From: Nephrocerus scutellatus
Lineage: Eukaryota; Arthropoda; Insecta; Diptera; Pipunculidae
Length of the DNA stretch: 64,000 nt
Direction: 5' to 3'
NCBI GenBank assembly: GCA_947095585.1
Contig: OX352765.1
Span: forward strand, 64,047,425-64,111,424
Within the stretch, counting starts at the first letter, position 1, and the number at the start of each line of letters is the position of its first letter. The notes under the pieces were generated by a model, which worked only from the letters and a program-made list of their open reading frames with translations, searched no databases and was not told the DNA's origin. This document shows, in pieces, positions 55,691 through 64,000 of this stretch. Both the position numbers and the translations under genes were made by a program.

Positions 55691-57612
55691 TTCATTTCCT
55701 TTGTCTAGTTCTTATGTGCTTCATTCGTGAACTAACCAATATCGAACTGTCGAACTAACCAACGTATGATTTTACATGAGTGGGAAAAAGAAGGCTTGCT
55801 ACATAGAAAAACAACTGAAAATGAAATTATTTACAAGAGTTCTATTATTATATCATTTTCAATTCGCAATCACATGGCAATACATTTTTTCACATGTAGC
55901 ATTTTTTATATACGAATCAAACTGTTTGATATCAGAATCAGTAAAATTGTTTGCCAAATTTTTAACTGTAATTTAAAACTAGTTTGACACTTTTTATGTA
56001 TTGTGTATATAATTGTATATGCAGATTATAGTCCATTTTAAATATCTGCGTAATTTTATTTCGATCGGTTGTTTAGTTTTGGCTGTATGTGTTATAAGCA
56101 GAATCAAAAATTTTTAGGATCTTGGGCAAAAAAAATATTTTTGCAATCCTTGTTTTTACGGCAATCAACCTGGAATTTATAAATTTATTTATGTGTTTTG
56201 TGTATTAAACACTTACGGAAAATGGTAAGGGATAGATCGTCTGCAGACGGTTTTGCCTGTTTTTTTTTCATTAACAAAATGCCGAGTGCGGCTATTACTA
56301 AAAAACTAATTACGGACAATAAAAAGATTACTAAAAAACTAATTACGGACAATAAAAAGATTACTAAAAAACTAATTACGGACAATAAAAAGGCAACTAA
56401 ATGACTGCCTGGATGACCTTTTTAATGATATACTGAAAACAGGTAAATCCCGAAATTTCGTAATTGCAGTAAAATGTCAATTTATGAATGAAAAATACCT
56501 TGATGAACTTTTTAGTTATATACTGAAAACAAGGAAATCCTAGAAATTCTTAATTATCGTCAATAATCAAATTATGAGTGAAAACAGGAAAATCCCTTCA
56601 CTGAACTGGCTCGTAAAAGAACAGGTTAAAAAGGAACGACTTACTCATTCGTTCACTAAACTGGTTAGCAAAAGAACTGGTTAAAAAAGATATACTTGCT
56701 CATACTTTCATTTCCTTTGTCTAGTTCTTATGTGCTTCATTCGTGAACTAACCAATATCGAACTGTCGAACTAACCAACGTATGATTTTACATGAGTGGG
56801 AAAAAGAAGGCTTGCTACATAGAAAAACAACTGAAAATGAAATTATTTACAAGAGTTCTATTATTATATCATTTTCAATTCGCAATCACATGGCAAAACA
56901 TTTTTTCACATGTAGCATTTTTTATATACGAATCAAACTGTTTGATATCAGAATCAGTAAAATTGTTTGCCAAATTTTTAACTGTAATTTAAAACTAGTT
57001 TGACACTTTTTATGTATTGTGTATATAATTGTATATGCAGATTATAGTCCATTTTAAATATCTGCGTAATTTTATTTCGATCGGTTGTTTAGTTTTGGCT
57101 GTATGTGTTATAAGCAGAATCAAAAATTTTTAGGATCTTGGGCAAAAAAAATATTTTTGCAATCCTTGTTTTTACGGCAATCAACCTGGAATTTATAAAT
57201 TTATTTATGTGTTTTGTGTATTAAACACTTACGGAAAATGGTAAGGGATAGATCGTCTGCAGACGGTTTTGCCTGTTTTTTTTTCATTAACAAAATGCCG
57301 AGTGCGGCTATTACTAAAAAACTAATTACGGACAATAAAAAGATTACTAAAAAACTAATTACGGACAATAAAAAGATTACTAAAAAACTAATTACGGACA
57401 ATAAAAAGGCAACTAAATGACTGCCTGGATGACCTTTTTAATGATATACTGAAAACAGGTAAATCCCGAAATTTCGTAATTGCAGTAAAATGTCAATTTA
57501 TGAATGAAAAATACCTTGATGAACTTTTTAGTTATATACTGAAAACAAGGAAATCCTAGAAATTCTTAATTATCGTCAATAATCAAATTATGAGTGAAAA
57601 CAGGAAAATCCC
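55581..57612. repeat. 1016-bp tandem duplication inside hAT element
   Basis: Unit 1 is 55581-56596 and unit 2 is 56597-57612. The two units are nearly identical: I noticed one difference, T at 55881 against A at 56897. Each unit carries three copies of a 33-bp repeat (56295-56393 and 57311-57409). Confidence 0.93.
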
Positions 57613-57892
57613 ACAACCATTTAATTACAGGCATTCACTCGATTTTAATATTTTGGGCTCGCGGTCAATAAATAATTTGCTACTAATAGAAAGTTCGAAT
57701 AAAAAATCAGTCATTCAGTAAATAGTAAAGTGACAGATCGTAAAAAAGTTTCCTGCTCTAAAGCCTGTCAGATAGTTAAAAGAAAATCATAGGTGTCAGT
57801 TATTTTTTGAGTTTTAATTTAAATTTTAAATATAGCCATAGCTAAGTTTTTACCAATACAACTTTTTAACAATTTACCATAATATAATATAA

Positions 57893-58365
57893 AATGCTTT
57901 GTCGCGTAAGCGTAGTGAAATTTGGCTACATTTTACTGAAATTGACGGTAATAAAGCCAGATGTGACCTGTGTAAATGTGAGCTATCCTAATAAGGGGAA
58001 GCCATTACAAACTTAAAGACACCTCACCAAGAGGCATCCGTCGGCATTATCCAGCGCTTCCAAAAAGCCGGCAAGTAGCATCAAGACAATTACAAGACGA
58101 GTCAAGAAGAGCAACCGTAACCCATCAAACTTCGTCAATAAATTATTTGGATGCAAATGCTCCATCATCTTCTGGGGTCCAGCAACGAAGTGAGGAAAAT
58201 CGAGGTCCATCTCAAGAAAATGTAATGCAAATCAAATCAGGTCCACAAGCACCCAATCAAAGGCTAGAGCAAACAACCTTACCTAGTTTTATTTTAAAAC
58301 CAGCATCTATTTCTAAACAATTATATTGCAACAGTTTTTCGGCATGCGTTATATTTGTGTATTAG
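57893..58365 (+). pseudogene. hAT transposase N-terminus, BED zinc finger relic
   Basis: Plus-strand frames recover S-E-I-W-L-H-F-T-E, then A-R-C-D-L-C-K-C-E-L-S (the two zinc cysteines), two stops in the loop, N-L-K, and, after a one-base shift, R-H-L-T-K-R-H-P-S (the two histidines). Further on, after more frameshifts, Q-T-T-L-P-S-F-I-L-K-P resembles the motif following the BED finger in hAT transposases. The BED domain binds the ends of its element. There is no catalytic domain. Confidence 0.75.
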
Positions 58366-58639
58366 CTCTTGTCCCTTGTTCTTCGATTTTCAACATAATC
58401 TAAAATAAACTTGTCTACTCATGACAGATTCTCAGTTTCTATAAAACTAATAGAAAGTCAAACTGGTTAATAACCTGGTTAATCTGAAGAAAAAAACCGA
58501 TTCGATCTTGGTTAGCTAATTAACCAATTTGGTTCATCAATACTGCTAAATGACGAATGATCTGCGAAATTATGGCAAAAAGCAGAAAAGCTGTGCGAAG
58601 AGAGAAAACAGACAAAACCACCAAATGTTTCCATAAAAA

Positions 58640-58950
58640 TATAGTTATGGTGCTCACCGTAAGGCGATAAAACCAAAAGCTGTTACTTTGAGATATTAAG
58701 TAAAACCCGCTTAGCTTTACCAAAGCAATATAGCAATTGTTGTTGTAATTCGAATTCAAATAAAATACAGCTAATATCTCAAAGCAACAGCTTTTGTTTT
58801 TACCGCCTTACGGTGAGCACTATAACTATAAAATGGCTTTAGTTTCCTTAACCCAGAATTTGGATTTACTTCGGCTTTATGCTTATGAGATTGTTGTTGT
58901 AAGCCAAGCTGGTTTTGCCAAAGCAACACAGCTAACATATATTTGTCTTG
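58640..58950. mobile_element. Hairpin MITE related to 54849-55080
   Basis: Inverted words TAGTTATGGTGCTCACCGTA and TACGGTGAGCACTATAACTA (58643 and 58805) form arms around a central piece of the AATTCGAA family (GAATTCAAATAAAATACAGC). The right part ends TTGCCAAAGCAACACAGC (58918-58935) like the 54849 element. It is a composite. Confidence 0.6.
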
Positions 58951-59324
58951 CGTTTATGAAAATCGAAAAAAAATTATGAGATTTAGATGCAAGACAGAGA
59001 TACAAATTAGTCACCTCGCACAGTCACAAAATAAGTTACTTAATTGAATGTCAGGTTCCACAAAACAGCCTACAAAGATTCTGAAACAAGAAAGCGGAAT
59101 GAATCCGTTTTGTTTTGAACATAAAATTTTTTGTAACTTATTGCTCGGATGAATTCTGACACCTTGTTGAACAAAGCTATTATGTACTTGAAATACGAAA
59201 ATGTTTTTTAATCGAGACTGTGGGTTTATTGCGTTTAGAGTAATAATTGTCAATAATAAAAATAAAGTATCAATCTTAATATAAAAAATACAACTACATA
59301 TTTCCATAAAAAAATGTATCATAC

Positions 59325-59439
59325 CTTCAGACAGTTCCAGGTCCAATTCAGCCAATTTTTCTCGAACATCATCAGGCAGTCCCGAAACACTAACTACCGT
59401 GTCGGCAGCAGAAACAGCAGACACGGACACAAATGACAT
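59325..59439 (-). CDS. Dip2: Dip2 exon 1, start of DMAP1-binding domain
   Basis: Minus strand. ATG at 59437-59439; donor GTATGA with GT at 59323-59324. The 115-bp coding part gives 38 codons and ends in phase 1. It starts with a short Ser/Val/Ala-rich leader, then S-G-L-P-D-D-V-R-E-K-L-A-E-L-D-L-E-L-S-E, which matches the beginning of the DMAP1-binding domain at the N-terminus of DIP2 proteins (V-R-x-x-L-A-E-L-x-L-E-L-S-E-G-D). It joins exactly to exon 2 (11007-11078). DIP2 family members are large cytoplasmic proteins with two adenylate-forming (AMP-binding) domains, linked to lipid metabolism and, in flies, to interaction with Disco and to neuronal morphology. Transcription start not determined. 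Confidence 0.93.
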
Positions 59440-60080
59440 TTTACTTTAGTTGAAATGTTTATCCGTGATATACAGTTCAAACCCTCATATATAGATAAAA
59501 TTTATAGTGTTTGTTATTTTAATTAATATATCTTATTAAAATATATAATTTTTTATGGCCAACTTTGTACAAACTTGTGTTAATATGCGAAATATATCGA
59601 TCCTTCGATACAATTTCTTTCTCTTGTTCGTTGTCTTATTATATGAAAATTTCTTTATATCTGGGCACATTTATCAGCAATAGATATTATCTAAGTTTAA
59701 CAGAAACGTCTACTTAGATTTACATTTTGAACTTGAACTCCCAATAAAATGTTATTCCACAACACAGCGTAAATTAATAATATAATGAAATGTGGCACAC
59801 AATAGCAATATAAAATTATTAATATTGCATTCTTTTTTTTAATTCCGCATCCAGTCTACAATCCTGCGGGTATCGGATTTTTTGGGACCAGAAATCTATG
59901 TCCCTGTTTGTTCTGTGTTGATTGTTCGCTTTTTGTTCTTGTCCATGTCCACTGTCCACTGTTTTGGTGAAAATTTCTTAACTTGCCCATTCTCGACAGT
60001 GCTAATAAATAGACCACAAACACAAAAGAGGGTGTGTTTGTATTTTATACTGCTGCAAACTTCCATGTGATTTTCATAAC
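59440..60080. other. Dip2 upstream region
   Basis: AT-rich, no coding. It should hold the 5' UTR and promoter of Dip2, but I could not identify a TATA box, Inr or upstream exon with confidence. Confidence 0.4.
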
Positions 60081-60149
60081 ATAAAGCTCGTTTCCATTGT
60101 TGAAAATTAAGGGTTTAGCATTTTTGGAAACAGGGTTGAATTGGATTTT

Positions 60150-60300
60150 AGATGCATTTTATCTGCCGAGCGAGTTCGGAATTCGAATGTCAAAACCAGC
60201 CAAAACCAACGCCAAACAGCAGGTTTTCACAATTCCAAAGAAGGAATTCGACAGTGCAATTGTTGTTGTTCCTCGGCAATTAAAATACGGCTTTTATCAA
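60150..60300. mobile_element. AATTCGAA hairpin MITE, degraded
   Basis: Shares ATTTTATCTGCCGAG and the words TTCGAATGTCAAAACCAGCC and GACAGTGCAATTGTTGTTGT with the copy at 60388-60543; its ends are less well conserved. Confidence 0.6.
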
Positions 60301-60387
60301 ATTCAATTCCAACTTTATAAAAATGCCTGGGTTAGAGTTGAAAATCAAAATGGATATTTTTATTATGTTGCAAGTAGTCTTCGGATT

Positions 60388-60543
60388 TAGTATTATGTTG
60401 ACAATAGCTGCATTTTATTTGCCAAGGAATAAGGAATTCGAATGTCAAAACCAGCCAAAAAGCAGGTTTTCTAATTCCAAAGAATTCGACAGTGCAATTG
60501 TTGTTGTAATTCCTTATTCCTTGGCAAAAATAAAATACGGCTA
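60388..60543. mobile_element. AATTCGAA hairpin MITE
   Basis: Ends GCTGCATTTTATTTGCCAAG and GGCAAAAATAAAATACGGC are inverted copies; arms continue through GGAATAAGGAATTCG/ATTCCTTATTCC. Interior ATTCGAATGTCAAAACCAGC and CGACAGTGCAATTGTTGTTG. Two similar copies are at 60150 and, in the other orientation, 55148. Confidence 0.75.
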
Positions 60544-60790
60544 ATATTTCAACTCATGTTTAAACTGATTTATTGGAAACGAGTGACGCCGTTTTGCATT
60601 TGACGAAAATTTCAACAAATCCAATTAATTTTAGATTTTTGGAAACGTATTAATATTTAGTATAGAGCGAGCAGAACTTGAGCAGAACGAGCAATAAAAT
60701 GAACACATACTGGGGCCTGTGGCCTTCCTGATATCCGCCGCGACCCGCGTATCGTAAACTATTCCGATAAAACAACAATTCTTCTTTTCT

Positions 60791-63790
60791 TTATGTCCTG
60801 TATCCCCTTATGGGTCCTAGGGCCTCTACTACGCCTACGCGCCATCGCGTGCGGTTCCTGGCAATGAGCTTCAGCTCTCTCCAACTCTTCCCCAATTGCC
60901 GTGCCTCCTCCTCAACTGTTCTGCGCCATGTATTTCTCGGACGACCCGTTCTTCTACCATCCTGAGATAACGGGTTCCATTGCATTGCGTAGTTTGCTAT
61001 GGAACTGTCGCCTTTTCGGAGTGTATGACCAATCCACTGCCACTTCCGTCGTTGGATGGTTGTGCCTATTGGTTCCTGACCCGTTCTCTGGTAAAGATGT
61101 TCGTTAGAGATACGGTTAGGCCAGAAAACCCTTATGATGTTCCGTAGGCACCTATTTACAAATGTTTGTAATCTTTTTGTGATAGTAGCGGTCACCTTCC
61201 AAGTGCTGCACCCATACAACAGCACAGATTCAACATTTGAGCGGAACAGTCGCAGCTTGGTGTTTAAGCTGATCGCATTGCTTCGCCATATCATGGACAT
61301 CATTCCAAACACCGATTTTGCTTTGCCGATTCGGTTGGCAATGTCCTGTTCGGTTCCACCTTCGGTCGAGACAATACTCCCAAGATATTGGAAACTCTCT
61401 ACTCTCTCTACCGGCTGTCCAGCAATGTTAACATGAGTAACTGAGTTAGTGCCGAGGTTGATGATTTTGGTTTTGGCAGTATTAATCTTCAAACCCGCAA
61501 CATTTGCCTCCCTCTCCACATTTGTTGTCATTTGGTGCAGCTCCATAATTCTATGTGAGAGTAAACAAACGTCGTCAGCGTAATCCAGATGTTTGAGTTG
61601 AGATGTAAGAGTCCAACGAATTCCTCCGTTTCCAGTAGATAAAGCTGCGCGAAGTACATCGCTAATCACCAACAAAAAAAGTATCGGCGATAGAATGCAA
61701 CCTTGTCGTACCCCACTTAGGATCTCGAATTCCTCTGACAGCTTTCCTCTATGCAGCACATGACATTTAGAGCCATCATAGGTTGCTTTAATAATAGCTA
61801 TTAGTTTATCGGGTATACCTCTCCTGCGCAAGGCAAGCCAGATAAACTGTCTGTTGACACTGTCAAACGCCTTCTCAAAATCGATGAACAGCAGGTGCAG
61901 TGGTGACCGGAATTCAACGCACTGTTCAATAATGATCCGCAGGGTGTTTATGTGGTCTACACAGTAGGATCCAGTGCGGAAACCTGCTTGTTCGGCATCG
62001 AGTGTATCTTCCAGATGTTCCTTAATACGTTCAAGTACTACTTTGGCTATTACTTTTGCAACTGCAGGGAGAACGCAAATGCCTCTCCAGTTTTCGCACT
62101 CCATAAGACTACCTTTTTTAGGGAGCTTGACAATCATTCCCTTCTTCCACTCTTCGGGGAAACTTTCTACCTCCCAAGCTCTCTCTACAAGAGGATATAA
62201 AAGCTCTGCTGATGTCGTTGGAGCTGCACGCAGAAGCTCTGCGGGTATACCATCTAGTCCTACCGACTTGTTGTTCTTTAGTGCGTTAATCGCGGTAGCG
62301 ATCTCGTCTTTACTGGGAGTTGAGGTGCGAATTCGGGAAATTGTTACTTCCGGCATTTCCGCTTGATTTAGGTGCATATCGTTAGCAAATACACGGTTAA
62401 GGACCGTAGACAAATGCTCCTTCCATCGCTTGAGCTGATCCTCATCTGAAACGAGTACGGTACCATCTAGGCCTTTCACCGGATGTTGGCTAGAGCGGTG
62501 ACCACCTGTCAGCTCTTTGGTGATTCTGTAAACGGTTCTGCTATCGCACCGGCTCGCTGCTTCCTCTGCTTCTGAGGCCAGGTTGTTAATATAGTTACGC
62601 TTGTCACGTCTTACACTACGCTGCACTTCTCTCATTTTTCTTCGATACATGGACTCTAGCTCGCTCCTCGCTACTGCTGGGATATCTACAATACGAGCTT
62701 TAAGTAGTTTACGTTCTTCAATCCGCCTCCAGGTATCTTCGGTAAGCCACGTGCTGTGCCTTGCCTGGCTTCTACCAACAATACTTTCCGCTCCAGATGT
62801 GAAAACATTTTTCACAGCCTTCCAATGTTCCTGGATGGTTATCGGCAGTGAGCTGCTGATTGCTTCCACTCCTTGCGATAAATGATCCCTTAATTGTTGG
62901 CGTACTGAGGGGATCTTTAGCCGGTCGATGTTATACCTAGGCATTCGGATGATATTGCGGATTCTATGAACTGATGCAGTACGTAACTGGACAGTAGCTA
63001 CCATAAGGTGATGATCACGTACCATACCCATGTCGGCTCCTCGTCTGTTTCGGACGTCTAACAGACAGCTCCTAAAACGTCTGCTGATCGCCACATGGTC
63101 GATTTGGTTGGATGATGATTGCCTGTCAGTTGACACCCAGCTGACCTTGTGGCAAGTCTTATGCTCAAACATGGTGCCTCCTATAACAAGGTTGTTGGTG
63201 TTGCAGAAATCAACAAATCTTTCACCATTGTCATTTCGTTCGCCGAGGCCGTGCTTCCCAATCACATGCTTGAGTCCTTCATTGTCGTTGCCAACCTTGG
63301 CATTCAAATCCCCCATCACGATGACGATATCTCCGTTCGGCGTTGCGTTGAATACTGCGTTTAGTTGATTGTAGAAGTTGTCCTTTTCATCCTCAGTCGA
63401 GGGATTCGTTGGGGCGTAGCACTGTATGATCGTGACGCGCCGTACTCTAGTCCGAAATCTGGCCGATATGATCCTATCACTATGCGGGTGCCAGGAAATT
63501 AGGCCTCTACGTGCTGTTGGCGTTAGCAGCAGACCCACTCCAGATTCACGAGTACTGCCGGAGGGTTTGCCAGAGTAGAGTAGCACAGTGTTACACGTTG
63601 GGGATTGGTACTCTCCCGCGTCGAACCATCTTACTTAACTCACTCCCAGTATGTCCAAATTATATCGAAGAAACTCACGTTCCAGTTGAAGAAATCTGGC
63701 ATTATGAGGTCCTTCACTTCCAGAGTCAAGGAGCGTCCTCACATTCCAGAAACCAATCTTAGTCCGGGTACAATAGCCAAAAGTCGTCAT
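60791..63790 (-). pseudogene. RTE-type endonuclease/reverse transcriptase, one internal stop
   Basis: The frame starts at ATG 63790 and runs about 1000 codons to 60791, interrupted only by TAA at 63635-63637 in S-stop-V-R-W; 931 codons from 63586 are open. Order: I-G-F-W-N-V-R-T-L (endonuclease start), V-M-G-D-L-N-A-K-V-G (Asp/Asn), Q-I-D-H-V-A-I-S, R-D-H-H-L-M-V (His), then a basic linker, then RT with V-G-L-D-G-I-P-A-E-L-L-R, L-F-I-D-F-E-K-A-F-D-S-V (first Asp), G-V-R-Q-G-C-I-L-S-P, and L-D-Y-A-D-D-V-C-L (YADD at 61571-61582), then thumb and C-terminus. All catalytic residues are present. The stop could be a sequencing error, a single mutation or real. Confidence 0.9.
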
Positions 63791-64000
63791 TATTCGATCA
63801 TTACTTATCCGAGGCGTTGTGTCAGTTTCAGTAGCGGGTATTTTTCGGTACCGCAGGGTGCTAGCCCACGTTACCTAGACTAGAAACGCTAGACCGTTCG
63901 CACTTGCAGTTTTAGCCTACATGTATAAGGATTTATACACATAGTTGCCCGGGGACCACCACGAGGAGGTAGAGCAAGCACTACATCACGAACTTGATTG
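63791..64000 (-). other. 5' leader of RTE-type LINE
   Basis: No open frame of note. It may contain the internal promoter; the upper end is cut by the window. Confidence 0.5.

Larger units (their letters stand above)
55355..58542. mobile_element. hAT element with 8-bp target duplication
   Basis: Flanked by the 8-bp sequence CTGCTAAA at 55347-55354 and 58543-58550. The ends TAGTGATGGGCGAA and (reverse complement) TATTGATGAACCAA agree at 10 of 14 positions. Subterminal 55-bp repeats (CGTTCACTGAACTGGTTCG) at the left and a BED-finger relic on the plus strand at 57900-58050 fit a hAT transposon. The catalytic RNase-H-like part is absent. Most of the interior is a 1016-bp tandem duplication. Confidence 0.85.
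60700..64000 (-). mobile_element. RTE-type LINE, nearly intact
   Basis: One long coding region (60791-63790) with a single stop, a short 3' UTR below 60790 and a 5' UTR above 63790. The 5' end is not reached inside the window. It lies upstream of Dip2 on the same strand. No poly(A) was seen at its 3' side, where RTE-type elements often have short repeats or none. Confidence 0.85.

Noticed and set aside
55766..57003. Frames of 66-73 residues in both 1016-bp units
   Set aside because: They are duplicated with the DNA and show no domain; the one residue difference does not support selection.
60901..63883. Plus-strand frames of 68-130 residues opposite the RTE-type LINE
   Set aside because: They lie antisense to a single 1000-codon reverse-transcriptase frame with all motifs; they are shadows.

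Overview
The window is nuclear DNA of an insect, most likely a higher fly (a tephritid or related schizophoran; inferred from the Dip2 protein match, the AT-rich background and dipteran-type transposons). No bacterial gene, CRISPR array or rRNA was seen. The one host gene I can support is Dip2 (disco-interacting protein 2) on the minus strand. Its first coding exon is at 59325-59439 and its second at 11007-11078. Two further in-phase exons lie at 9980-10351 and 7837-8553. The 48-kb gap between exons 1 and 2 is one intron made almost entirely of transposable elements.

Layout: 1-7800 lies 3' of the recognised Dip2 exons and holds a TIR element with a Myb-like relic, a LINE relic, an envelope-gene fragment of an insect Ty3/Gypsy errantivirus-like element, a hairpin MITE and copies of a recurrent element called X here. 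7837-11078 holds the Dip2 exons. 12276-14231 is a complete foldback element, followed by a tRNA-derived SINE, a second envelope relic and a LOA/Bilbo-like LINE (15764-19370). 19371-34316 is a pile of nested insertions: two more foldback copies carrying X copies, element Y, a rosa-like mariner, a small TIR element and a Ty3/Gypsy element of CsRn1 type (27037-34197), which itself carries two X copies. 34760-36912 is X inserted into X. 36955-43900 holds three LINEs and a long GT tract. 43905-48112 is a second, degraded Ty3/Gypsy element. 48175-51475 has a Helitron end, a putative solo LTR with a mariner relic, minisatellites and a perfect inverted repeat. 51480-54107 is a broken RTE-type LINE. 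54849-58950 is a hAT element (8-bp target duplication, 1016-bp tandem duplication, BED-finger relic) flanked by hairpin MITEs. 60700-64000 is an almost intact RTE-type LINE lying about 1.3 kb upstream of the Dip2 start codon.

The strongest candidates for something undescribed are element X, a short non-coding element present about a dozen times that inserts into A/T runs without a visible target duplication (three insertions can be checked against filled/empty sites inside the window); element Y, with hairpins at both ends and a CpG-rich minisatellite inside; and the pair of phase-compatible Dip2 exons that both end in an R-Y-x-S motif at the same splice phase, which suggests alternative use. 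All splice sites and transposon boundaries were read by eye.
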